A DNA stretch of 64,000 nt from contig CM036225.1 in the NCBI GenBank assembly GCA_020631735.1, forward strand, positions 64,716,662 to 64,780,661, read 5' to 3'. Source of the stretch: Saccharum officinarum (Eukaryota; Streptophyta; Magnoliopsida; Poales; Poaceae). Every line of letters starts with the position of its first letter. Position 1 is the stretch's first letter. The position numbers were made by a program, and so were the translations under genes. Shown one piece after another: positions 23,801-33,960 of the stretch. The notes beneath the pieces were generated by a model, which saw nothing but the letters and a program-made list of their open reading frames with translations, did no database searches and was not told the origin of the DNA.

Positions 23801-25756
23801 GAGATAGCAAATGATCCATCAGCTTTTGATTCCCACACATACCTAAAAGAGTGCAACACCACAACAACGTGAGGCAAGTGCATAGGTAAATCAAGAAATG
23901 AATTTAAAAAAAAACATACAGATATGTCTTACTGTTTATCATCATTGTGCTTGCTGACCACTTCGACATAGTCAGCAACCAAGTACACAGAGTAGAAGCC
24001 AACACCAAACTGTCCAATAAGATTGAGGTCACCTCCAGACTGCATCTTTTCCACAAAAGCTGCAAAAGTTGCAAGAAATTCAAATTATTTGAGAGCATAA
24101 TCCTATTATATTTAACAGATATTGGATTGCAGTAATCAGCCGGAAAGATGAAAGAGCAGTACCTGAAGTGCCAGACTTAGCAATGGTTCCAAGGTTCTTA
24201 ATAAGATCTTCCTTGGTCATACCAATACCCCTATCCCGAATGGAGAGGATCTTCTTCTCTTTGTCCAACTTAATCTGCATAAGCATAGACCAAATGCCTT
24301 GAGGTCTAATTCCAAAGCAAGATACGATGCCCAACAAAAAAACGGCTCTCAGACATTAAATCTAATGTACCTGAATCTCAAGCTTTGCAGTGTCGCCTTC
24401 ACCCAGAACTTCCTTATCAGTAAGGGAAAGGAACCTAATCTTATCCAACGCCTACAGACATGCAGAACACCACAGTTACTTTCGAGCATCCAGAATGCAG
24501 CATAAACACAGGGGTCAGATGCAATACATACATCAGAGGCATTGGAGATGAGCTCCCTCAGGTAGATATCCTTGTTGCTGTAGAGTGAGTTGATGATGAT
24601 GTCCATGAGTCTGGACACCTCAGCTTGGAACTCAAACTTCTCGGCTGAGCTCCTGAGAGTCTTCCTGGAGATAGACTCGGCTTCCCTGAACGCAATAAAA
24701 ACATATTGTTCATAAACACGTCGTTAACATGACAAAGCAGTAATAATCAGCACTGATCAGAAGGCCGTGCGCACCTCTGGGCAACATCAGAGTCGGTGGA
24801 CAGGCCATGAGGGACAGCACCAAGCTTCTCCTCTACCTTCGGTGGGTTAGCTAAGTCATCGCTGCTCTCCTCGGCATTCACCTGTAGTTTCTTAGCTGCA
24901 GTATAGTACAGGCAGGGTCAGAACAAGACTGAAGTTCCACAAGGATCAGAAGATTGAACTTCCACTTATATGTAGGCTTTTGGTAGCCGGTACAGCACAG
25001 TAAATGGAAACCAGAGCTCCCACTAGTATGATAGGGACATGTGCAGAGAGTCCTCAAATTTACTAAGAATAGTATGATATACTGGAACACTTGATCAGTC
25101 AAATGAGCAGTACATTTACCCCGCAGATAAGATCCATGTAGGTAACAGCTAAAAATGGATGAAGTTACAGGTCTAAACCCCATTAAACCCCCAAATGGAA
25201 CAAACCGCATGCTCATCACCAGTAAAAGAAAATGTGAAGAGCCCCATGACGGATCTGAGAACTAGTCAGCAATCTCGAACTCGAAACAAACCCTGCCATT
25301 ACATTGGATCGAAAAGAGCAGGAGCTCACCTCCCCATCTAGCGGCAATTCTAAAGGCGAGATCTACCAACAAATTGGAATGAAAATTTCTAGCAGAGATC
25401 GCATCTAGTGCCACCATCCTCTACTCCAACGAATCTAGTAGCAGCTACGACCGTGTCCTTCCGGTCGGAAATTTACCGCGCGATCCATCACACAGGGTGC
25501 TCATATGCAGACAAACGGGACACAAAACACTACGCAAAACAACATGAGCCGACGGGCAGAGCTAGTTAGTGATCGGGCGAGACGGAATCTGCCACCAATC
25601 GCCTCGAGAACAGCGGGATCGACAAACCCACAAAAAAAGATCAACGAACAAAAACTGGAGATCTCCAGCGCGCGGGGACATGCCTGGGTCGGGGAGGGTG
25701 GTGAGGAGGAAGAGGAGGAGCAGCGCGGAGGAGAGCGCCCACTTGCGCATCGTCAT
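20880..25756 (-). CDS. Endoplasmin, ER-resident HSP90 (GRP94-type)
   Basis: Exons read on the minus strand: 25756-25684, 24895-24775, 24685-24532, 24451-24371, 24274-24163, 24059-23933, 23842-23704, 23218-23101, 23024-22837, 22725-22510, 22419-22254, 22183-22045, 21956-21806, 21653-21249, 21122-20880. They sum to 2433 bases, giving 810 residues with no frame break, close to other plant endoplasmins. A signal peptide ([18 protein letters not shown]) opens the protein and KDEL closes it, placing it in the ER lumen as an ATP-driven chaperone for secretory and receptor proteins. The GHKL ATPase fold is visible: [39 protein letters not shown] and GQFGVGFYS (about residues 196-204). An acidic/lysine-rich linker ([14 protein letters not shown]) follows, then the middle and dimerisation domains, and an acidic tail. 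Two ATGs lie two codons apart; the second (25750) gives 808 residues and is equally likely. Intron 1 has a GC donor; every other intron is GT-AG. Confidence 0.95.
25682..25683 (-). other. Non-canonical GC splice donor of HSP90 intron 1
   Basis: Exon 1 ends CCCAG and the intron starts GCATGT. The nearby GT (at 25679-25678) would bring an in-frame TAA after joining to exon 2, whereas the GC site restores the codon GCT (Ala) before [13 protein letters not shown] introns are a known minority class. Confidence 0.8.
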
Positions 25757-25840
25757 CTCGCCTCGCCTCGCTTCACTCTGCGGAGCACCACCGCCACCAG
25801 TGATGAGTTCGTCGCGCTCTGCGCCGGAGACGAAAGGCCC

Positions 25841-25847
25841 TTTAAAA
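25841..25847 (-). promoter_or_regulatory. TATA-like box of the HSP90 gene
   Basis: TTTTAAA on the minus strand, about 85-91 bases upstream of the first ATG, between the G-boxes and the coding start. It is a weak match but the only candidate. Confidence 0.4.
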
Positions 25848-25898
25848 CGGGCCGGGGCCAGGAGACCGGTGCGCCCGGTCCACGCGGGCGCGATCTGG

Positions 25899-25943
25899 CC
25901 ACGTGGACAAACGGACGGCGCCGATTGGATTCGGTCCACGTGG
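25899..25943 (-). promoter_or_regulatory. Two palindromic CCACGTGG boxes
   Basis: Perfect G-box-type palindromes CCACGTGG at 25899-25906 and 25936-25943, with a CCAAT motif (minus strand, 25924-25928) between them. They sit 145-190 bases upstream of the ATG. ER-stress and ABA-type bZIP proteins bind this core. Confidence 0.6.
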
Positions 25944-25973
25944 CGGTTTTTCACTGGGCGGCGCCAGCGGACT

Positions 25974-25981
25974 TGACGTGG
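25974..25981 (+). promoter_or_regulatory. UPRE-like TGACGTGG
   Basis: Matches the UPRE core TGACGTGR recognised by XBP1-like bZIP factors. It lies in the same promoter as the ERSE and G-boxes; function is inferred from position. Confidence 0.45.
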
Positions 25982-26071
25982 TGCGGGAGCGGGGGAGGGC
26001 CTCTGCCGTCCGATGGGGAGATCTGCGTGCTCCAAGGGCTGGGATCTCGTGTGCGCCTTGAATGGTGGACA

Positions 26072-26090
26072 CGTGGAGCGACGTGATTGG
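26072..26090 (-). promoter_or_regulatory. Perfect ER stress response element (ERSE)
   Basis: The minus strand reads CCAAT, nine bases, CCACG (CCAATCACGTCGCTCCACG), an exact match to the ERSE-I consensus CCAAT-N9-CCACG bound by NF-Y plus ER-stress bZIP factors. It lies about 316 bases upstream of the endoplasmin ATG, in the sense orientation. Confidence 0.75.
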
Positions 26091-26249
26091 GCGCCGGCCG
26101 GGTCACCCACGTCGATGTGCTGCTAGAAAGTTCGAAGCGCGTGCTTACCGGATAATTTTGTTCAGGAAAGGTGGTGTGGCTGGAGCAACGGGGTGGCCCA
26201 CAAGTCAGTCAACGCAGCAACCGGTCGATGGCCGTGCTTGAAACGCTAA

Positions 26250-27255
26250 GGCCAGTCTCAATGCATGGTTTCATCTCCCGATTTCCAAGACGTGAAACTC
26301 AACATGAAATAGGATCGCTCTCACAATGTATAATTTCATTGCACGGTTTCATATATTTTTTTAGGCTTTTGTGGGTCCCATCGCTTACTCTCTCTACCCC
26401 TTCCCAGCGCTGCGGCTCCGCTCACCACCATAGCGCTCGTGGCTGTCGGAGCCACGACCCGCGGAGCTCGCGCACGCGGCCAGCGCTGGCGCTCGTGGAC
26501 GGAGCAGAGGTCGTCGCCGTAGCAGAAGGCGCTGCACGGCTCGAAGATCTTGGCCTTCCAGCTATCGCTGTCCGCTAGTCAGTTCGTCCAAATAAACAAC
26601 AAATCGCCCACTAGTTAGTTCATCCATCGAGCTGTCAAAGCCCACGGAGACGGCGCCGGCAGCGGTAGCACCGCCTACGCCTACACCCGTGCGCCTGGCG
26701 AGGCAAGCCGGAGCTCGCGGCGGAGAGGCTGTGCTGCTGCTGCCGCGGTCGTGCCCGCGACCGGCGGACGCCCGCGCGGCGCTGCTCGTGCCTGCGGCCG
26801 GGGAGCCCACGCACGGCGGCGAAGCGGTGCGGCTGCCGCTGCTGCGGTCGTGCCCGCGACCGGTGGCCTCGCCTCGCGGAGCCCGTGCCTGGCGGCGCCC
26901 ATGGCCGGCGAAGCCGAAGCTCACGACCACGACCCTCTCGGCGGACCTCTGCTCGCACCGGCGGCCGCCCGGCGGACCTCTGCTCGCGGCTATGGAGGAC
27001 CTCTGCTCGCGGCGCAGCGGTGGCCTCGTCCACGGAATGCAACAGGGGATCTCCACGGGATGAAACGACCGAACAGCCTCAGTGCGGGTTTCGTTTCGAT
27101 TTCACGGTATTGGAAACGCCACCCGGCTCGTGTCGTGGGGATGAAACAAATCTCTTCTCTCTCCTATTTGTTTCATGCAAAAAGTGCAGATTTGCTGATG
27201 TGGTACCCTATTAAATGTGCATGACACTCCTCATGAAACCCCATTGAGACTGGCC
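26250..27255. mobile_element. Tourist/PIF-Harbinger-like element with GC-rich cargo
   Basis: Terminal inverted repeats 'ggccagtctcaatg' and 'cattgagactggcc' are perfect and flanked by TAA on both sides (26247-26249, 27256-27258), the target duplication of PIF/Harbinger elements. The outer about 150 bases on each side are AT-rich with inverted 'catggtttcat' text. The centre (about 26390-27060) is strongly GC-rich and open in several frames, with an internal repeat of 'gctgcggtcgtgcccgcgaccgg'. No transposase is present. The cargo resembles captured genic DNA but matches no family I know. Confidence 0.8.
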
Positions 27256-28932
27256 TAATGGTGCTGGACCTTAACTCTGATCGCGCCATCAGGCATTTCG
27301 TCAGTCTTCTGAAGGCCAAAGCTCAGTGGGATGCAAATTAATAAGTGTCTTGTACCTAAAGCAAAGTAACGTATGGAAATTGAAGGCTTTATTTATTTTG
27401 TTCAAGTACAAATCACACGCTGCACATGTAGTACTACGTATTTCTTCAAACTTCATAGGATTTAGACGAACCGCACCGGGAGCCTACGGATGAGAGCCCC
27501 ACACCCGGACCTTTAAAACATCCGCTATGATGCGCTTGTACGCTAAATATAGAGCAGTTGGACACCCTAGAGGATGAGCCGGACTATGCGTGCGCGTGAG
27601 AGGAGAGGAGAGAGGCGGGAGCAACAACGGTGGCCCCCATGTTTTTAAGTTATAAAAAATATTATAACTCATAAACAAAAAAATCAAATTAAATTCTGAT
27701 TGCAACATTAAATTCGTTTTAATAAATACTTCAAAACCAGATGTCACATGGATATATTTAGATAAAGTGATAAGTGAGCCCCACAGTGGATAGAGGATGA
27801 TATAGAGGATGAATAGATGCGGAAAAATTGTATATTTTGTGGTGACTAGGATGGAATATTCCTTTTAGAGGATGAATATAGAGGTCCATGAGTGCGGATA
27901 GTCTTAATCTGAAAAAGGAAATACGGCACCAACGCTTCATGGGATTTAATTATGAGGCAGGCAGCCATAACATTAATAACAAGTTTCATATCTAGAATTT
28001 TAGATCAGCTTCCCCTTCTCACAAAAAAAAATGTTTATCAGCTTTCGAGAATCTAAATAGTTTTGAGTCAATTCCCTCTGTGCCATTGGAAATTTTACCT
28101 CTTCTCTAGCTGCGCTGCCATCGAAATTTTTGAACTTCCCTCACTGCTATCGGGATAATTCGTGCTTCCCTCGTTGCCATTTCCGTCAACATCTATTAAG
28201 CTCATTTATTTCCATTATTTTTTCTTCTTAAATTAAAGGCTGCATATTTAGGGGCAGTGAGGCAAGGGCACTTATGCCAAAGTTAAAGAAGGTACTGCAC
28301 GCTGCTAATCCTTACGAGACGTGCTAGGAAAAATAAATCTTTTTACAATAATTATAATTATAAATATCTAGATCTTAGTTTGGTGGACCCTAAACATGTA
28401 GCCTTTAATTTAAGAAGAAAAAATAATGGAAATAAAATGAACTTAAAAATAACAAAAGAGTATTTTCCTGAGAATCAACATGGATATATAAAAATCATAA
28501 AGTGTCATGATGATGGCTGCCGATAATAAGAATTTGAAAAAAAAAGAGAGAAAAACGAAAACGGAAATGAGCCGAAACGGATCAAAAGCAGCAGCGGCTC
28601 ACCCCTCACCTGGATTAGCGGGGCCTGCTTAACTACCCAAGTGCGATCAGTTCGGCCCACGAAAGCGCAGCGCCAGTGGCGTGGGCCTTGAGCAATAGTT
28701 TCACTTTGAGTTGGGCCGAGCCGTATATTGGTTATATATATTATGAAAATTTTCTCGATGTTCGCGACGACCTAGCTCCCAGGACACGACGCCATCGTGG
28801 TAGCGCGGTAGCGCCGCCGCCACCGACGAAGACGACGACGAGGTGATCTTTAATTTTAACCCAGTCTCCGCATTCTGCACTCTGATCCTTGGAGCCCCGT
28901 ATGCCCCAAGCTCACGCCGATCGAAGCCACCA
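27256..28932. other. Intergenic DNA with MITE and possible 5' region of ubiquitin-like gene
   Basis: The part 27480-27905 is a MITE-like copy listed separately. The GC-rich stretch 28770-28850 ('gccgccgccaccgacgaagacgacgacgag|gtgatc') looks like a 5' UTR exon with a splice donor and could belong to the polyubiquitin-like remnant downstream. Otherwise AT-rich spacer. Confidence 0.4.
27483..27906. mobile_element. MITE-like element, inverted partner of 10.8 kb copy
   Basis: Contains the reverse complement of several blocks at 10834-11310, including 'gataaagtgataagtgagcccacagtgg'-like text and 'gttataaaaaatattataactcataaac'. It ends near 'atgagtgcggatagtctta'. The two copies face each other across 16 kb. 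Confidence 0.5.
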
Positions 28933-28996
28933 GGCCTGGTTTAGATGCTTTTAAAATTCCAAATTTTTATTTTTCGTTCCATCACATCGAATCTTC

Positions 28997-29089
<93 letters not shown>

Positions 29090-29240
29090 CATTAAATATA
29101 GATAAAAAAAACTAATTACACAGTTTGGTTGTAAATCACGAGACGAATCTGAGCCAAATTAGTCTATAATTGGACACTAATTGCTAAATACAAACGAAAG
29201 TAGCCAAATTCCAAAAGTTTTTTTTTCATATAAACAAGGC
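28933..29240. mobile_element. MITE of the GGCC-TGTTTAG family with AT microsatellite
   Basis: Left end 'ggcctggtttagatgc' and right end 'ataaacaaggc' are inverted. The interior has 'actaattacacagtttgg' and 'gagacgaatctgagcc' shared with the other copies. A roughly 100-base (AT)n run (28994-29088) has expanded inside it. No clear 3-base target duplication was found. Confidence 0.6.
28994..29088. repeat. (AT)n microsatellite
   Basis: Nearly uninterrupted AT dinucleotides with one phase slip at about 29050. Confidence 0.95.
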
Positions 29241-29257
29241 GATGCCGTGTTTAGAAG

Positions 29258-30551
29258 ATGCGGATCTTCGTGAGGACCCCTCTGGAAAATCAGTTGCCAT
29301 CCAAGTGGAGCCCTCTTCTGACACGGTTGACAGCCTCAAGGCCAAGGTCGAGGACTTTGGCCTTGTGTTGTTTTTAAAAAATTTTGAGTTCTACAGTAAC
29401 ATTGAGCGTTTGGACACATGTATGAAGTACTAAATGTAGACGAAAAAACTAACTAATTGCACGGTTTGATGGGAAATCGTGAGACAAATCTTTTTAAGCC
29501 TAATTAGTCCATGAATAGCCTTAAGTGCTGCAGCCTTAAGCGCTACAGTAACCCACATGTGCTAATGACGGTTTAATTAGGCTTAATAAATTTGTCTCAT
29601 AGTTTTTTCGAGCGAGCTATGTAATTAATTTTTTTATTAGTATCCGAAAACCTCTTCCGACATCCCACGAAATATCCGATGCGACAAAAAAAAACTTTTC
29701 TTTCCCAAACTAAATGCAGCCTTTGTTTTTCATTCCTTTTGAGCAGCAGCGCCTTTACTTCCCTGGCAGTCGCTGGATGCTGCTTCAGGATGGGCACAAA
29801 CTCTCCGAGTACAACCTCGTGGAGTCTTGCACCTTGGACCTTCACTGGCGTAGTCCTCGCTGTTCTACGTGCACACCCCCTAGGTATATCTACGTACAGA
29901 CACGGACACTCATGAGCAAGACCATCGCGCTCCAAGTGGATCCATCACTCACCATCTCTGACGTCAGGAAAAAGATTGGCCGGCACCAGAACCTCTTCTT
30001 GGCGGACGGCAACAACAAGAAGCTTAACGACGATCGTACCTTTGGATACTAGTATCATGAGATCCCAAAGGAGTCTACCCTGTACATCGACTTCAGCATA
30101 ATGCAGATTTTCGTGAAGATGCGCAGTGGCAAGACCATTCATTACCCTTGAGGTAGAGCCCTCGGACAAAGTCGGTGATGTCAAGGCGAAGATACGGCAT
30201 ACGGGTCCATCATCAGGTTCAAGGTTCAGGTTACTGACAAGATTGGCGATGTGAAGGTGAAGGTTCAGGACCAGCAGAGGCTCCTCTTTAACGGTCAGCA
30301 GCTTGTGGATGGGCAGACGCTCGCCGATTACGGTATCCGGAACGAATCCACCCTGCAAGTTTTCGTGAAGATGTTCGCTGGCCAGACGATCACTTTAGAG
30401 GTCGACCCGTCGAACACCATTGGCGATGTCAAGGAAATGATCGGTGATCACCAGAGTCTCACCTTTGACGGCAATGAGCTTGTTGACGATGGGAAGACAC
30501 TTGCTGAGTACAATGTCATTATGGGTCAACTCTGCACCTTGATGCTTGGGA
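29258..30551 (+). pseudogene. Degenerate polyubiquitin-like gene, split by a MITE
   Basis: Parts of five ubiquitin-like units are visible. Unit 1: ATGCGGATCTTCGTG (MRIFV) then, after a frame change, SGKSVAIQVEPSSDTVDSL; its second half resumes after the MITE with EQQRLYFPG..LQDGHKLSEYNL. Unit 2: SKTIALQVDPSLTISDVRKKI..ESTLYIDF with TAG at 30050-30052 inside it. Unit 3: MQIFVKMRSGKTI, then a frame break before the LEVEPSD-like text. Unit 4: KIGDVKVKVQDQQRLLFNG..STLQVFVKM. Unit 5: FAGQTITLEVDPSNTIGDV..KTLAEYNV. None of the units ends in the RLRGG needed for processing, and the divergence from ubiquitin is high. It is either the relic of a polyubiquitin gene or a divergent grass ubiquitin-like polyprotein now broken. 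It is unlikely to yield functional ubiquitin. Confidence 0.8.
29359..29721. mobile_element. MITE inserted within ubiquitin-like unit 1
   Basis: Begins 'ggccttgtgttg' and ends 'aactaaatgcagcc'. It is flanked by TTT on both sides (29356-29358, 29722-29724) and has the family's 'agtactaaatgtagacg' and 'aatcgtgagacaaatc' blocks. The unit's text before it (..KAKVEDF) resumes shortly after it (EQQRLYF). Confidence 0.75.
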
Positions 30552-30572
30552 ATTTTTTTTGGTGGATACTAT

Positions 30573-30816
30573 GGCTGTGTTTAGATCACTTGAAAAGTGC
30601 ACTATTCAAAAAAAGATTTCCCGTCACATCAAACTTGTGATACATGTATGGAGTACTAAATGTAGATAAAATCAAAAACTAATTATACAGTTTGGTTGTA
30701 CTTTGTGAGACGAATATTTTGAGCCTAATTAGTCAATGGTTGGACAATTATTACCAAATACAAACGAAATGCTACAGTATATTTTGGCACTCAAAAATTT
30801 AGATCTAAACACAGCC
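30573..30816. mobile_element. MITE, GGCTGTGTTTAGATC copy
   Basis: Terminal inverted repeats 'ggctgtgtttagatc' and 'gatctaaacacagcc' are perfect over 15 bases and flanked by TAT on both sides (30570-30572, 30817-30819). The interior carries the family blocks 'ggagtactaaatgtagataaaatc' and 'tttgtgagacgaatatttt'. Its perfect TIRs make it one of the youngest copies here. Confidence 0.85.
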
Positions 30817-30904
30817 TATACTACTTATATCTTTCTGTCCTCTTCTAGATTCTAGACTAGTCGTTGTCCTTGTCAGTGTCTGGTTAGATTCTAGACGAAT
30901 CGTT

Positions 30905-31036
30905 GTCCTAGCGTCGCGGTTTCTATGCAAACTATACAATTAATTTTTTTTATCTATATTTAATATTCCATGTGTATGACAAACATTCAACGTGATGGAG
31001 CCAAAATTTTTTAAGATGGAAACTAAACAGGGCCTC
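30905..31036. mobile_element. Truncated MITE of the same family
   Basis: Only the right half is visible: 'gcaaactatacaattaatttttttatctatatttaatattcc' through 'aaactaaacagggcc'. Confidence 0.5.
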
Positions 31037-31522
31037 AGCTCGAGGATCTCGCTCGCCTCTTACAAGATCGCCTCCGTCTTCTTCCCTGTTCCCTCGGGGA
31101 TCTCAGCCCCCTCCGACGCGGGAGCCAGCTTCTTCCTCTTCAGCATCCCAGTACCCACCGCTGATGCAGTCGCCACCTTCAGCATCGCAGCGCTCCTGAG
31201 GACGCGGCGGCTGTCGGTTTCAGAGAGAGAGAGAGCCCGTGTTCGGTTTCCAGAGGAAGAAGAAGAACCCGTGCGTATATATTGTCCGGATGCCCACCAA
31301 GGAGGTATCGAATCGCAATCGGAACGGTAATCGGATCGGAATCGATTCTCGAATGGGCCGGGTAATTCTTGGAAGGGCCGGGTCAATTTTAGCAGCTGGA
31401 AAAAACAAAAGATCAAGAGCTTGTAACTCTCCTTCCTTCGGTACACCCGCAATACAAATGGAGCCTCAGCTGCCGGCCTCACCAGCAGCGATGCTGTCAG
31501 ATAAAGACACAAAATCCCTCTC

Positions 31523-31852
31523 TTGATGATGGTGGGCAGGTTGAAGAAAGAAGCTGCTGCTATTACCGATCATATTACCCCATCCGTGCTACCTGATGCT
31601 CAAGATAGACTCTCTCTTATAGAGAGAGTTGTCGCGCTGCAGCAGGTGTTTATACAGCTCAACGAATATGCACGGGTTAATGCCAATCATTCAGCACCTA
31701 AAGAAGATCTCTGGAGGATTGTGAGTTTATTGGAGGAAGCAACTGCTGCTGTTACCAGACGCATTAAAACATCTGTGATACCTGACGCTGAAGATAGACT
31801 ATTTCTTATGGGGAGAGTTGCCGCGCTGCTGCAGGTGCTTCTAGAGCTCTGA
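31523..31852 (+). CDS. Unrecognised ORF with an internally duplicated ~39-residue unit
   Basis: A 109-codon ORF ending TGA at 31850-31852. Two units align well: KKEAAAITDHITPSVLPDAQ (31541-31600) plus DRLSLIERVVALQQVF, and LEEATAAVTRRIKTSVIPDA (31730-31789) plus DRLFLMGRVAALLQVL. The changes between them are mostly conservative, which argues that this was once protein-coding. A splice acceptor-like 'gggcag|gttgaag' precedes it, and an ORF ending at 31526 (MEPQLPASPAAML..) may be a preceding exon or a frame-shifted part. It is predicted to be mainly helical, and I do not recognise the family. It could be a gene fragment left by a duplication or capture. Confidence 0.4.
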   Translation: MMMVGRLKKEAAAITDHITPSVLPDAQDRLSLIERVVALQQVFIQLNEYARVNANHSAPKEDLWRIVSLLEEATAAVTRRIKTSVIPDAEDRLFLMGRVAALLQVLLEL

Positions 31853-33952
31853 CTTCACGGAAGTGATTATATCGGCTGCTGCTGCTGCTCCGTCTCCTAA
31901 TGGACACCCGCCCCATGACGCAGGTTCTTTCTTTTTTTGTCTGCATCATATAGTGATCAGCAATGAGTACTCTTGATGATCTGTTGCTGCCACATCCCTC
32001 TGATTCATGGATGTGTGCTTGCTACTTGCTACCTGTACAACACTAACTTATCTCCTCTATCTGAACTTTCACATGTCAGCAAAAAAAAATGTCCTCGATG
32101 AACATGCTGGATGTGTACACGTTATCGTGCTTAGGCTGAAACCATTCAACCCAGAAATATCGAATATGAACATTCAGAATCAGAGCAGAAGTTTTCAGAC
32201 ACCCCCAAACAACAGAGTTAACGCCCTGCACCACTGCCCCATAACTGTATTGACTTGTCGGTAACAGCATCACAGGGTAAGAGATAGAATGGCTGATACA
32301 TCAGAATTGTCAGGGCTAGAGTTATTAAACTTCCCATGCAAATTCCAATCATTGCAACAAATTATTTACTTGCGAATGAAATAGTAAAACATTCAAACAA
32401 TAAATGAATCCAGGTTCCCTCAGATCACACACATAGCAGCAGAGAGACATGGCACCCACACAAGGGATTTCGTGACCGATGCATCTACATAGGCAACAGG
32501 GTTCACATTAAACTTGATATCTCTACAAAAATCTGAGCTGTCTTAAACCACATATGCCAAATTTTAACCAGTTCATGTTCGACTCCTTCAGACCCGGTCC
32601 AGTTCTGCACTTGATCAGAGAGCATCTGGGAACTAAGGAAAATAAACGAGGATGTCCTGTCAGCTCTAGAGCTAACAAACTTGAATCACCTCAGGCACCA
32701 TAGAAGCATCATGGGCGACGAACTCACACACATAGCAGTTTGAACCAGTGCGGTCCTACATAGAAGAGCTAGCAGTTTATACAGCGTTCTTTTGAGGCAG
32801 AACGGGAAGGCCCAGCAGTCTCTGAAAAGGAGAGACCATAAACACTGTCGGGAGCCCTGAAAAAAGAGCAATAGAACAGGTGTTACTTGTGAGTTTAGAA
32901 CATGAAAAGTTCCTCGCATTTATTTGCTGTAAATTATGAAAGGGGGGGGGGGGGGGGGGCTGGCTGGCTATTGACTATCGAATGCTAAGGTAAATATACG
33001 AACCTACCCAGATGGATATGACTTAGAACTATTTGAAGAATAAGACATCATCTTCTGTTTTTTTTTTCTTGAATAAATTCCATTGTAAGGTATGAGCAAT
33101 AGCTCGATTCAGTAACAAATTCAACCAACAATTTTACTACAGTCCAGTAATTGATAAATCAAATGGACGTACCACAAAAAAAATTGTATTAAAATTCATA
33201 ACAAAAACAGCTTAATAAACAAAATAAAGCAGGAAAACTGGTGCACAGCAAGATACACAAATGGTAGAACCTAAAGAACTGCCTTCAAAACTGAGAACAC
33301 ACAGTTTACAGGGAGATATCACAATTTTTTCCCCAAAAAAAGGCCAGCCACCAACCCAAGTATTACAAACTCCAATAGCTACTTATACTAATATACTGTG
33401 AAACAAAATACTCTTCAGAAGTATCAAAATTTGGAGGTTATTGATGTCTATAGTACTGCTATATGGTACCATGGCATAATGTCCTAATTATTATTTTCTG
33501 AAGTGCACAACATTGTCTCTCTTTTTTTCTTGAAACATGCACAATGTAGTGTCCTAATTTACTATTTTCTGGTAACATAATTCACCAATAAAATGGCTCG
33601 GTCACAGGTCAAAGCTGGATTGTCAAGGAAAAAATCCAGTGTACTTAAGGATTGCTCAATTGACCAAACATGAAATAATTAAAAGTAGCACCGAGAATAA
33701 AAAATATGGAAACCTATATTCAGAAGCCCAGTGTTTGATAAGTTGGCCAAGCACAATCTTAAAAAGAATCACACTCCTATAGAACTAAGCAGTTTTTAAG
33801 TCGTAAAGTCGAATCTAGTCACATGAGTACCCACTATATCACGACTAAGACAAGTCCGTTGGCTCTCCCTGACTGTAAATCTAACCCATAAACTTAAGCC
33901 ATATAATATCTTTCAAAGCATGGAACATATCGTGGAGGGAGGTGGCCGCGGT
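31853..33952. other. Intergenic AT-rich DNA, no gene recognised
   Basis: Contains a G19 run at about 32941-32959 and no convincing ORF. The segment 33400-33640 resembles 35040-35230 in direct orientation. Confidence 0.5.
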
Positions 33953-33960
33953 GGTGTGGG

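Noticed and set aside
25505..26110. Long ORFs on both strands over the HSP90 promoter
   Set aside because: They cross the promoter, exon 1 and intron 1 of the HSP90 gene; no domain.
29258..30551. Functional polyubiquitin gene
   Set aside because: Frame breaks, an internal stop, a MITE insertion and no RLRGG at any unit end.
32941..32959. G-quadruplex regulatory element
   Set aside because: A simple G homopolymer in spacer DNA with no gene nearby; may also be a length-uncertain assembly feature.
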